From positions 1 through 38,226 of the forward strand of contig CACELY010000010.1 in assembly GCA_902560505.1 (NCBI GenBank): a stretch of 38,226 bases of DNA, given 5' to 3'. This DNA is from an uncultured Alphaproteobacteria bacterium (GTDB taxonomy: Bacteria > Pseudomonadota > Alphaproteobacteria > Rhodobacterales > Rhodobacteraceae). The translations under genes and the position numbers were made by a program. This document shows, one piece after another, positions 28,695 to 37,626 of the stretch. Under the pieces are notes generated by a model. It searched no databases. It was not told the origin of the DNA and saw nothing but the letters and a program-made list of their open reading frames with translations. The stretch's first letter is position 1. Each line of letters begins with the position of its first letter.

Positions 28695-30257
28695 TTAATT
28701 TAATTTTGATATCATTTCAGAAACAAGCTTTTCTAGCCTATCTATCCTTAATTCGAGTGAATTTCTTTCACTTTTTATCAGAGATATCTTGCTTTCATCT
28801 TTTGCTATTTTTTTCGTTTTTAGATCACGAATAACTGAAAACACTTTGATTTCCCTATTAATACCTTTCATAGTAATTGAGTTTAATTCATCTACTTCGA
28901 CTAAATCTTGTGCATGAGCATAGCTTTCATAAGACATTAATATCCCATCACTAGGCGCGGCAGCTTCTAATCTTTGGGCTATATTTACTTCTCCACCAAT
29001 AATTGTATAAGTCAACCTCTGTTCACTACCAAAATTTCCGACATTACAATAACCGGTATTAATTCCCATTCTAATTTGGAATGGCTCATAAAAGCCCTCG
29101 TTTCTCCATTTACTTTGGAGGCTTTTTATTTTTCTTTGCATATTTAAAGCCATTTTGATACATGCTCTTGCATCCTCTTTTTCTCCTTTACTTTCTGGGT
29201 CACCAAAAAATACCATCATCGCATCACCAATATATTTATCTATCGTTGCTCCATAAGTAAGCGCTATGTCAGTCATTTCAGAGAAATATTCATTTAGATA
29301 TTTAGTTAAATCTTCCGGTTGTAAACCTTCCGATGAAGATGTGAAGTTTTTTATATCGCTAAAAAAAATAGTTAGTTTTTTTCTTTTAGTTGCGATTCCA
29401 GTATCAAATTGGCCAGAAAACAGCGCATTGTGAATTTGAGGTGGTAAATACTTACCTAGTTTTGAAGACAGTTTTTCTGTATCCTCTTTTTGCTTTTGAA
29501 CGAGATTTTTTTGCTGTTCTGCTTCCTCTAATACCCTTCTCAAAAGTAGTTGATTTGCATCAAACCTGATTTCAGCCAAATGTTCTTTATGGTTCCTTGT
29601 TTTTTGTAGTTGATTAAAAGTTATTGTATATTGGTATCTGCTGAAACCGTTATCCATGTCCTCACTATTTTCTTCGTCAATAGCCATTTTAATGTCGAAG
29701 AGTTCTGAGAACATACTTATCAAAAAAACAGAATAGTTGGCTTCAAAAAAGTTGTTATTTGCAACTACTTGAGAGCTTATTACGGGCACATCGTATTTAC
29801 CTGGACCTATCTTTATAAAATTTAATTTAGATCGCACTTTATCATTGTGCATTTGCCCAAGGTAATCATTTGTTATTTTTTCCCAAGCTGGAAGAGTTTG
29901 ATCTAAAATCTTGAGGTTTTTAGAGAAATTAGAGTGATCTAAAAGCTCTTTTTTATATTTTATCCTGAAATCGTGTATAAATTTGCCAATTGAAGGTACT
30001 ATTGAAAGCATTAAAAAACCTTGTTCAAGCCCAATAGCATAAAGTGCTTCTTTCCCGAAACGGGTTCTTATCTCCTCAAAAATTCTTGCTCTTAGATGAC
30101 TGGGATACTCTTTATCATTATCAATTTGAGTAATTCCGTGCTCTTTAAGAACCCTTTCTCCCAAAGACCCTAATCCAGCAAGAACTTTTATTGTGGAAGC
30201 TAGCGCGGCTCCTGGTATCTTCATTTCATTAATTGTTTTGATGGCGGATGTGCTCAT
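28695..30257 (-). CDS. Class III adenylate cyclase with unrecognised N-terminal domain (paralogue 2)
   Basis: LTIFFSDIKNFTSSSEGLQPEDLTKYLNEYFSEMTDIA, ATIDKYIGDAMMVFFGDPES, LTYTIIGGEVNIAQRLE; K/T specificity pair suggests ATP as substrate. Confidence 0.88.
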   Translation of the reverse strand: MSTSAIKTINEMKIPGAALASTIKVLAGLGSLGERVLKEHGITQIDNDKEYPSHLRARIFEEIRTRFGKEALYAIGLEQGFLMLSIVPSIGKFIHDFRIKYKKELLDHSNFSKNLKILDQTLPAWEKITNDYLGQMHNDKVRSKLNFIKIGPGKYDVPVISSQVVANNNFFEANYSVFLISMFSELFDIKMAIDEENSEDMDNGFSRYQYTITFNQLQKTRNHKEHLAEIRFDANQLLLRRVLEEAEQQKNLVQKQKEDTEKLSSKLGKYLPPQIHNALFSGQFDTGIATKRKKLTIFFSDIKNFTSSSEGLQPEDLTKYLNEYFSEMTDIALTYGATIDKYIGDAMMVFFGDPESKGEKEDARACIKMALNMQRKIKSLQSKWRNEGFYEPFQIRMGINTGYCNVGNFGSEQRLTYTIIGGEVNIAQRLEAAAPSDGILMSYESYAHAQDLVEVDELNSITMKGINREIKVFSVIRDLKTKKIAKDESKISLIKSERNSLELRIDRLEKLVSEMISKLN

Positions 30258-31771
30258 TTTATCCGATCCAAAATCTCTTCAATTTTGGTTTCCAGAGCAT
30301 CCAGCCTATCCGCTATCCTTTCTGGAACATTCTTTATTTTATGAGAAGATTCTTTTATTTTATTTCCCTGTCTAATTTTATTTAAAACCGAAAATACTTT
30401 AATCTCTCTTTTCACTCCTTTCATCGAAATACTGTTTAGTTGTTCTACTTCTATCAAGTCCTGAGCGTGTGCGTATGTTTCATAAGACATCAATATTCCT
30501 CCTGGCTGTGCTGATGCCTCTAAGCGTTGAGCAACATTTACTTCACTACCAATAATTGTATAAGTAAGCCGTTGGTCGCTTCCAAAATTACCTACGTTAC
30601 AATAACCAGTATTCATACCCATCCTAATCACGAATGGATCTGCAAAACCTTGTTTTTGCCATTTATCTTGTAAATCAGATATTCTGTCGCGCATTTTCAA
30701 TGCCATTTTAACGCATGCTCTTGCATCTTCTTGTTCCCCCTTACTATCTGGGTCACCAAAAAATACCATCATTGCGTCACCTATATATTTATCAATTGTT
30801 GCACCGTGATCGAGCGCAATATCAGTCATCTCTGAAAAATATTCATTAAGATACCTTGTTAGATCTTCCGGTTGGAGACCCTCCGAGGTAGACGTAAAAT
30901 TTGAGATATCACTAAAAAAAATCGTTAATTTACGTCTTTTTGTAGTAATTCCAGTATCAAACTCACCAGAAAAAATTGCTTCGTGGACTTGCGGAGGAAG
31001 GTATTTAGCCAAATTTACAGATAACCTCTCGGTTTCCTCTTTTTTTCGTTCAGCATCCTCTAAAACAGCTTTCATGAGACCTTCATGCGCTTTAAGTCTT
31101 GTATTTGCGATTATCTCTTTCTGATCCCTTAAAGTCTCATTTGGTAAAAATTTGAGGATAAAAGCTCCACTTGACCAACCATCATCAATATCCTCACTTT
31201 TTTCATCAAGTTTATAATCAATATTGAACAAATCGCCAAAAAGGTTAATAAGAAAAATGTGATAATTTCCAATTCCAAATTTCCAATTTTTCAATGGCTG
31301 AGCGAGAACAAATGCCATTTCCCATGTATCTTCTGATATACGTTTGAAACCTATATCACCTTTAAGCTTATTGCTGCGAAATTGCCCCATATAATCATTT
31401 GTAATTTTTTGTAGTCCAGGCAAAGTTTCATCTATAAAATTGAAATTTCTAGTTCTATTGTTAGAAGACACCGATCTCATCGAGTATGTTTTTCTAGAAT
31501 TATCTATGTACTTACCAAAAGCAGGTAGCATAGATAACATTAAAAGCCCCTGCTCTACGCCAATTGCATATAATGCGTCAGTACCAAATCTACTTCTTAC
31601 CTCCTCAAATATTTTTAGTCTAATGGAACTCGGGTAATTTTTTTTTGGATCAATCTCACTTATTCCATTTTGCTTTAAAACTTTCTCACCAAGTGGACCA
31701 AGCCCCGCTAGTACTTTTATTGTTGACGCAAGCGAAGCACCAGGAATTGTAGCTTTAATTTCACTAGACAT
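30254..31771 (-). CDS. Class III adenylate cyclase with unrecognised N-terminal domain (paralogue 1)
   Basis: Same domain architecture as 28695..30257; LTIFFSDISNFTSTSEGLQPEDLTRYLNEYFSEMTDIA, ATIDKYIGDAMMVFFGDPDS, LTYTIIGSEVNVAQRLE; 4-nt ATGA overlap with the downstream paralogue. Confidence 0.88.
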   Translation of the reverse strand: MSSEIKATIPGASLASTIKVLAGLGPLGEKVLKQNGISEIDPKKNYPSSIRLKIFEEVRSRFGTDALYAIGVEQGLLMLSMLPAFGKYIDNSRKTYSMRSVSSNNRTRNFNFIDETLPGLQKITNDYMGQFRSNKLKGDIGFKRISEDTWEMAFVLAQPLKNWKFGIGNYHIFLINLFGDLFNIDYKLDEKSEDIDDGWSSGAFILKFLPNETLRDQKEIIANTRLKAHEGLMKAVLEDAERKKEETERLSVNLAKYLPPQVHEAIFSGEFDTGITTKRRKLTIFFSDISNFTSTSEGLQPEDLTRYLNEYFSEMTDIALDHGATIDKYIGDAMMVFFGDPDSKGEQEDARACVKMALKMRDRISDLQDKWQKQGFADPFVIRMGMNTGYCNVGNFGSDQRLTYTIIGSEVNVAQRLEASAQPGGILMSYETYAHAQDLIEVEQLNSISMKGVKREIKVFSVLNKIRQGNKIKESSHKIKNVPERIADRLDALETKIEEILDRIK

Positions 31772-31886
31772 ATCTTATTACCCTAAGTTTTATATAGATA
31801 TTATAGACTACTCTTATTTTCGAGCCTATTTAATTTGATTTAATCACGTTTTTTCGTAATCTATTAGCTAAAGCTTGGGAGATATA

Positions 31887-32207
31887 ATGGGAAAAAAACA
31901 TTTCATTTGTACGCATACTTGGTTAAATGAGGATGCAAAAAAACAAGGTACTGAATTCACTTCTAATATGACTGAGAAAGAATTTTTTGACTCAGTCAAA
32001 ACTGACAAGGCTGAGACACTGGCTCATTGGATGGGTAAAGAAGATTTCTTTTTCTGTCATTGGTATGCCGATAGTGCAGATGATATTATGGACGCGCTTG
32101 ATAAAGGAGGGTATCACGAATTAATGATAACTATGCCTTCTGAGATGCAGCGTTTTGTTACAGCTGACAATATTAAAGATCAAAAGCTTATAAACCCTGA
32201 AGAATAA
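31887..32207 (+). CDS. Small conserved-looking hypothetical protein (106 aa)
   Basis: MGKKHFICTHTWLNEDAKKQG...TLAHWMGKEDFFFCHWYADSADDIMDAL; ATG at 31887 preceded by GGGAGA; track start 31875 is a TTG. Confidence 0.65.
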   Translation: MGKKHFICTHTWLNEDAKKQGTEFTSNMTEKEFFDSVKTDKAETLAHWMGKEDFFFCHWYADSADDIMDALDKGGYHELMITMPSEMQRFVTADNIKDQKLINPEE

Positions 32208-32221
32208 TCCAATTTTTCAAA

Positions 32222-33448
32222 TTAGCTGCATTTATTATCTATAAATTCAAGAAAAAGTGGCCGTATCTCGGTTCGCCAAGCCTTACCACTAAAAATACCG
32301 TAGTGACCTGCCCCATCTTGTATATGAGAAAACTTCATATTTTTTGGTAACTTATTCAAAATCTTTAAAGCTGCAGAGCATTGACCAGGTGCTGAAATAT
32401 CATCGTTAGTGCCTTCAATGATAAATGTTGGAATGGTAGTGATGTTTCTAAGATCAACAGGTTGTTCATCAATAGAAAACTCATTCTTAGCGATCTCTCG
32501 CTTTTTAAATATCCTATCTACTGTCGAGAGATAAAATTCAGCTGTCATATCCATAACTGCTAGATATTCGTCATAAAATTTGTTATGTCTATCATATTCT
32601 GATGCTTGACCTACGGCTTCCTTTTCAATTTGATCGATAAAAGCTTTACTATGAGTCTCCTGGTTCATTGCCATAAATGACGCTAATTGGATTGCTCCCG
32701 GATATACTTCACGTCCTACTCCTTTATAATTTAAGCCGACCGGCATGGTTACAGTTGACTCAAGTGCCTCCATCGAGGTTCTGCGACCAAAGTCCGTGAC
32801 ATTTGTTGGATTGGCATCAGGATCGATTGGCCCACCTATCAAAGTAAGTGATTTTGGATTAAATTCAGGAAATCTTTCTGAAGTAATCGCTGCAGCTGCG
32901 AGCGCAAGAGGAGCTGGTTGGCAAACAGCCATAACATTGAGGTCTGGTGATAGATCACGAAAAAAATCTACCAAGTACTTTGTAAAATCTTCAATATCGA
33001 ACTTACCTGCAGAAAAAGGAACATCTCGGGCATTTTTCCAGTCAGTCACATACACATCACAGTTAGGAAGAAGAGAAATAACAGTATTTCTAGTCAACGT
33101 TGCGTAATGTCCAGACATTGGAGCAATGATTAGTACTTTTCGATCTATTTTCTTTCGTCGTGTGCTCTTAAATTTAATCAGATTACAAAAAGGAAGTTCT
33201 TTAATTGTCTCTAACGCTACAAGATACTCAATCCCGTCCGAAATAACAGAGTCTATTCCCCAGTCAGGCTTAGACGTAATTCTTGATAAGCTGTGCTCAG
33301 TTACCTTTCCCCACGCTGCAAGAGTTGAAGGAATAGGACTTGGGTACAACCCAAATAATGGATTTTCCCAAAATGCTCTTGTTGTTGACGCGACCCACTT
33401 ATTGTATTGTCTTAAATTTTCGAAATAGTCGTATGTAGGTAACAGCAT
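32222..33448 (-). CDS. phaZ: Intracellular polyhydroxyalkanoate depolymerase
   Basis: MLLPTYDYFENLRQYNKWVASTTRAFWENPLFGLYPSPIPSTLAAWGKVTEH; MAVCQPAPLALAAAA nucleophile (Cys) box; VEGTNDDISAPGQC-like segment IEGTNDDISAPGQCSAAL. Confidence 0.9.
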   Translation of the reverse strand: MLLPTYDYFENLRQYNKWVASTTRAFWENPLFGLYPSPIPSTLAAWGKVTEHSLSRITSKPDWGIDSVISDGIEYLVALETIKELPFCNLIKFKSTRRKKIDRKVLIIAPMSGHYATLTRNTVISLLPNCDVYVTDWKNARDVPFSAGKFDIEDFTKYLVDFFRDLSPDLNVMAVCQPAPLALAAAAITSERFPEFNPKSLTLIGGPIDPDANPTNVTDFGRRTSMEALESTVTMPVGLNYKGVGREVYPGAIQLASFMAMNQETHSKAFIDQIEKEAVGQASEYDRHNKFYDEYLAVMDMTAEFYLSTVDRIFKKREIAKNEFSIDEQPVDLRNITTIPTFIIEGTNDDISAPGQCSAALKILNKLPKNMKFSHIQDGAGHYGIFSGKAWRTEIRPLFLEFIDNKCS

Positions 33449-33507
33449 AGTTTTTACTAGCTTTTTAAAATTAAGGTTTTATATCTACTCTATTAATAAC
33501 GATAGCA

Positions 33508-35319
33508 ATGAAAGTGCAAGAAGAAAACAAAAATCTGAAAGATGACGTTGCAGTAGGTCCGAAAGAATACAAGGAATTACTTAACAATTTTGACAAAATA
33601 GACACGCTTACAAAGCGACTCGTAATAGCTTTATCTTCTAAAACACCTGATCCTGAGGTTAAAACACAACCTTCACAAGAGTTATATTATAAAGCTTCTG
33701 CAAAATATTTTTCAGAAATTTTGTCTAATCCAACGAAGCTTATTGAAAATCAAGTTAAATATTATAAGTCGACTTTGGAAAATTGGACAAGTATACAAAA
33801 TGACATTCTTAAAAGTGCTGGTTCCAAAAAAGATCAAAAAAAGGAGCCTGAAAAGACTGATCAGGGTTGGGATGAAAGCCTATACTTTAAACTAATAAAA
33901 CAGCATTACACTATATCGTCAAAGATCATTGAAGAAACAATTGATGATTTAGATGGATTGAGCAAGTCTGATAAAAAGCAAATAAGTTTTTTTACCAAAC
34001 AGATGATTGAGTTTTTTTCTCCTTCTAATTTTCTAGGAACCAATCCCGAAGCTCTAACACAAGCTCTTGAAACTAACGGAAAGTCTTTGGTTGACGGTCT
34101 CGAAAATCTTGTAACTGATGTAGAAAATAGCACTGGTGATCTAACAGTATCCCTGACAGACACACAGGCATTTGAAGTAGGAGAAAATCTTGCTATTACT
34201 GAAGGTCGGGTTATTTTCAGAAATGATTTATTTGAGTTAATACACTATAAGCCACTGACGGAGACGGTTTCAAAGACTCCCCTACTCATTGTTCCTCCTT
34301 GGATAAACAAGTTTTATAATTTAGACCTTCAACCTAGAAATAGTTTCGTTAAATTCGCAGTAGAACAAGGCATTTCAACGTTTATTATCTCCTGGGTAAA
34401 TCCTGGTAAGGAGCATACTGAGGTTAATTTCACAGATTATATTGAAAAAGGCTTTTTTGAAGCCTCAAAAGTAGTTAAAGCTATTACAGAGCAGGAAAAA
34501 ATAAATTGCATAGGATACTGCATAGGAGGAACACTTTTAGCTACGGCCTTATCTTACCTTTGCAAAAAGGGTGAAAACTTCGTTAATTCTGCAACTTTTT
34601 TTACTACGCTAACCGATTTTGAAGACCCCGGAGATTTGTCATTATTTATTACAGATGAATATCTAGATGAGATAAATCGACAAATCGAAAAGGTAGGGTA
34701 TATGGAAGGGTCGTTTCTTGCTCAAACTTTCAGTTTTTTACGCTCAAATGATTTAGTTTATGGTCCCGCTGTTCGATCATATTTAATGGGGAAAAAGCCC
34801 CCTCGCTTTGATTTGCTCTATTGGAACGGAGATTCTACCAATTTACCTGGAAAAATGGCACTGGAATATTTGAATAATTTTTACAAAGAAAATCAACTGT
34901 CAAGAGGCGAATTAACATTAATAGGGGAAAGGCTTTCACTCAAATACATTGATATACCTATTTTCGTTGTAGCGACGCACACTGATCATATTGCTCCTTG
35001 GCGATCATCCTTTTATGGTTTGAATAAGTCCTCAGGTAACAAAAGGTTTGTCTTAGCTGGTAGTGGACATATTGCAGGTATAATTAATCCAGCATATAGT
35101 AAGAAATATGGCTATTGGACAAACTCGCAATCATTTTCGGATCCCGACGATTGGTTTAAGACTGCAGATCGACATGAGGGATCTTGGTGGCCATATTGGT
35201 CTACCTGGATCAAAGCTAGATCTAGCTCCCATGACAAAGCATATATGCCTGGTTCTCATAAAGACTATCCCTCTTTGGGGCTGGCACCCGGCAAATACGT
35301 TATGAAAAATTACAAGTAA
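33508..35319 (+). CDS. phaC: Poly(3-hydroxyalkanoate) synthase, class I
   Basis: INCIGYCIGGTLLATALSYL (Cys nucleophile box), PLLIVPPWINKFYNLDLQPRNSFVKFAVEQG, FVVATHTDHIAPWRSSFYGL, AGSGHIAGIINPA. Confidence 0.93.
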   Translation: MKVQEENKNLKDDVAVGPKEYKELLNNFDKIDTLTKRLVIALSSKTPDPEVKTQPSQELYYKASAKYFSEILSNPTKLIENQVKYYKSTLENWTSIQNDILKSAGSKKDQKKEPEKTDQGWDESLYFKLIKQHYTISSKIIEETIDDLDGLSKSDKKQISFFTKQMIEFFSPSNFLGTNPEALTQALETNGKSLVDGLENLVTDVENSTGDLTVSLTDTQAFEVGENLAITEGRVIFRNDLFELIHYKPLTETVSKTPLLIVPPWINKFYNLDLQPRNSFVKFAVEQGISTFIISWVNPGKEHTEVNFTDYIEKGFFEASKVVKAITEQEKINCIGYCIGGTLLATALSYLCKKGENFVNSATFFTTLTDFEDPGDLSLFITDEYLDEINRQIEKVGYMEGSFLAQTFSFLRSNDLVYGPAVRSYLMGKKPPRFDLLYWNGDSTNLPGKMALEYLNNFYKENQLSRGELTLIGERLSLKYIDIPIFVVATHTDHIAPWRSSFYGLNKSSGNKRFVLAGSGHIAGIINPAYSKKYGYWTNSQSFSDPDDWFKTADRHEGSWWPYWSTWIKARSSSHDKAYMPGSHKDYPSLGLAPGKYVMKNYK

Positions 35320-35343
35320 TTCTGCGATTGCAAAAAAAATATA

Positions 35344-35390
35344 TTGACATTTTATGCAAATGCAGCATATATTGCTGTATCCGCATAAAA
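35344..35390 (+). promoter_or_regulatory. phaP promoter (TTGACA - 18 bp - TATATT) overlapped by a 41-bp nested inverted repeat, candidate PhaR operator
   Basis: TTTTATGC aaat GCAGCA tatat TGCTGT atcc GCATAAAA (35350-35390); -35 35344-35349, -10 35368-35373. Confidence 0.75.
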
Positions 35391-35403
35391 AAAGGAGCAG
35401 AAA

Positions 35404-35811
35404 ATGTTTAATTTTGAAGATTACACTAAGAATTTTGAAAAAATGATGTCCCAAAGCCCTATAAAGATCGATGAAGCAATGAAATCCATAATGGATTATA
35501 ACTCAAAATTTGGGAAGATAGCTTTAGACACAGTAAAAAAGAATACTGAACTGTCACAAACATGGGCAAAGGAAAGTTTATCGGCCTTAGACCCTTTTGT
35601 AAAAAGTAATGAAAAACCTGAAGATTTTATGAAGATTGCCACCGATTATGTGAGCTCACAAACCCAAAGTACACCAAAGCATATAGCAGAGTTTGCAGAG
35701 GTGGCTAAAAAGGCCCAGCTAGAAACAATAGATTTGATGATGAAGGCCGGAAAAGATGCCCAGGAAGAGCTTACCAATGTGACAAAGAAAGCTTCTTCTC
35801 CGAAAGAGTAG
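35404..35811 (+). CDS. phaP: Phasin family protein
   Basis: MFNFEDYTKNFEKMM...LDTVKKNTELSQTWAKESLSAL...TQSTPKHIAEFAEVAKKAQLETIDLMMKAGKDAQEEL; between phaC and phaR; preceded by AAAGGAG. Confidence 0.88.
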   Translation: MFNFEDYTKNFEKMMSQSPIKIDEAMKSIMDYNSKFGKIALDTVKKNTELSQTWAKESLSALDPFVKSNEKPEDFMKIATDYVSSQTQSTPKHIAEFAEVAKKAQLETIDLMMKAGKDAQEELTNVTKKASSPKE

Positions 35812-35835
35812 ACTTTACGTAAAAATTTTCTCCTA

Positions 35836-35864
35836 AAAATGGTCGCTTAGCGGCCATTTTTTTT
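35836..35864 (+). terminator. Rho-independent terminator downstream of phaP
   Basis: AAAATGGTCG cttag CGGCCATTTT followed by continued T tract (T8 to 35864); one G-U pair in the stem. Confidence 0.85.
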
Positions 35865-35904
35865 AACTTATCAAAATATCATCTAGTTGATAAAATACAA
35901 CATT

Positions 35905-36501
35905 ATGGATAATGATTCAGATACAATAATCATCAATAAGTATAGCAGCAGACGCTTGTACAATACCAATTCAAGCGAATATGTGACATTAGATGATCTC
36001 TGTAGGCTTATAAACGAAGGGAAAAATTTTAAGATCATAGATAAGGACTCTGGAAAAGATATTACCAATCAATATTTGCTACAGATAATATCAGACCTCG
36101 AAAATAAAGAGGGTAATGTGTTTCCTCAAGATGTGTTAAAAGAGATAATTCTAAGTTATAACAATACAGCCCAAAAATTCATGCCTGAGATATTATCAAA
36201 AACATTCGAAGTATTTCACCAGCAACAACAGAGTTTTTTAAAAGCATTCAACTCACCGGCAAAAGAGAATAAGTCTAGCGAAAACAGTGCCGTTTTTTTT
36301 GAAGAGTGGCAAAAAAGTCAGGGTGAAATAATGGAAAAGATGATGCAGCCTTGGCTTAACAATCCCCTATTTAAAGAAAAGACATCTGAAGAGCCATCTA
36401 ACTCCAGTGTGTCAAAAGATAATAGTAGTGTGGAAGAAATAGACTCCTTAAGGCAACAAATTGAAGAATTAAGAGATATAATTACAAAGAAGAACCCGTA
36501 A
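35905..36501 (+). CDS. phaR: Polyhydroxyalkanoate synthesis repressor PhaR
   Basis: IIINKYSSRRLYNTNSSEYVTLDDLCRLINEGKNFKIIDKDSGKDITNQYLLQII N-terminal PhaR DNA/PHB-binding domain. ATG at 35905; track start 35887 is a TTG. Confidence 0.92.
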   Translation: MDNDSDTIIINKYSSRRLYNTNSSEYVTLDDLCRLINEGKNFKIIDKDSGKDITNQYLLQIISDLENKEGNVFPQDVLKEIILSYNNTAQKFMPEILSKTFEVFHQQQQSFLKAFNSPAKENKSSENSAVFFEEWQKSQGEIMEKMMQPWLNNPLFKEKTSEEPSNSSVSKDNSSVEEIDSLRQQIEELRDIITKKNP

Positions 36502-36504
36502 CTT

Positions 36505-37614
36505 TTATCTATATATTCTGTACAACCCGCCCTTCTTTTCATCAGAAATAATAAGAATACTGCCGTCATTAAGTTGTTCAATATCCCTAATTCTACCAAA
36601 CCGTTTTTTAAATAACACTAGCTCTTTTTGGGGTAACTCGTTTTCTAATTTAACTACATAAAGGCTTTTAAACTTAAGTGAAGATACTAACAAGTGCCCC
36701 TTGAATTCAGGAAACATATTTTTGTCATAAAATATCATGCCAGATGGTGCAATTGAAGGCACCCAATACCATATGGGATTCTCAAAACCATCTAATGAAG
36801 TTATCCCCTGCCCTATCTTTCCGCCCCAATATTCTTCGCCATAAGTCACGATTGGCCAACCGTAGTTTTTCCCTGGCTTCAACACATTGATTTCATCTCC
36901 ACCTTTTGGACCATGTTCATTAACCCAAATTTCATTGGTCTTACTATTTATTGCCATTCCTTGAGGATTTCTATGCCCCTTTGTATACACTTCCGCAGGC
37001 CAGCTATTGTAGGCCTTCTGTTCCCTGGTAGAACCCTCATATTTATTTACCCTGATGACTGAGCCAGCATGAGAGTTTACATCTTGGGCTTCGTATCTAT
37101 TTCCTCTATCTCCAATAGACATAAAAATTTCGTCATCTAGAATAGCCAGCCTGCAACCGAAATGAACCCCTGACTCCGAAACATTATTAGCTTTAAATAG
37201 TATTTTTTTTGAGATGAGTTTATCTTCTTTTAAAGTCCCAGCCATCAAAGTGGTAGAGGAGCCTCCAGAAACCTTAGATGAGTAACAAATATAAACTTTT
37301 CTCTCAGACGCCGTCTCTTTATCAACAAGTACGTCTAAAAGACCACCTTGCCTGACGTTAAAAACTTCTGGTAAGTTACTAATTTTTATTCTTGAACCAT
37401 TTTTTATATTTACCTTAAACAGGTTTCCACCTCTCTCAGTGATTAAAACTTCGTCATTATCAAAAACAGAAATACCCCAGGGATGAGAGAAAGCTTTTCC
37501 AACTTTCTTAACTTTGTAATCTTGTGTGAATGATGGAGCTGAAAAAGCAAATAATGCAACTGTCAGCAAGAAAATCATCAAAGAGTTGAGCAAAGTTATT
37601 TTTATAATTTTCAT
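36505..37614 (-). CDS. PQQ-dependent/soluble aldose sugar dehydrogenase (YliI/Asd-like beta-propeller)
   Basis: Signal peptide; HPWGISVFDNDEVLITERGGNLFKV, GHRNPQGMAINSKTNEIWVNEHGPKGGDEINVLKPGKNYGWP. Confidence 0.9.
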   Translation of the reverse strand: MKIIKITLLNSLMIFLLTVALFAFSAPSFTQDYKVKKVGKAFSHPWGISVFDNDEVLITERGGNLFKVNIKNGSRIKISNLPEVFNVRQGGLLDVLVDKETASERKVYICYSSKVSGGSSTTLMAGTLKEDKLISKKILFKANNVSESGVHFGCRLAILDDEIFMSIGDRGNRYEAQDVNSHAGSVIRVNKYEGSTREQKAYNSWPAEVYTKGHRNPQGMAINSKTNEIWVNEHGPKGGDEINVLKPGKNYGWPIVTYGEEYWGGKIGQGITSLDGFENPIWYWVPSIAPSGMIFYDKNMFPEFKGHLLVSSLKFKSLYVVKLENELPQKELVLFKKRFGRIRDIEQLNDGSILIISDEKKGGLYRIYR

Positions 37615-37626
37615 ACTAATTTTTTC

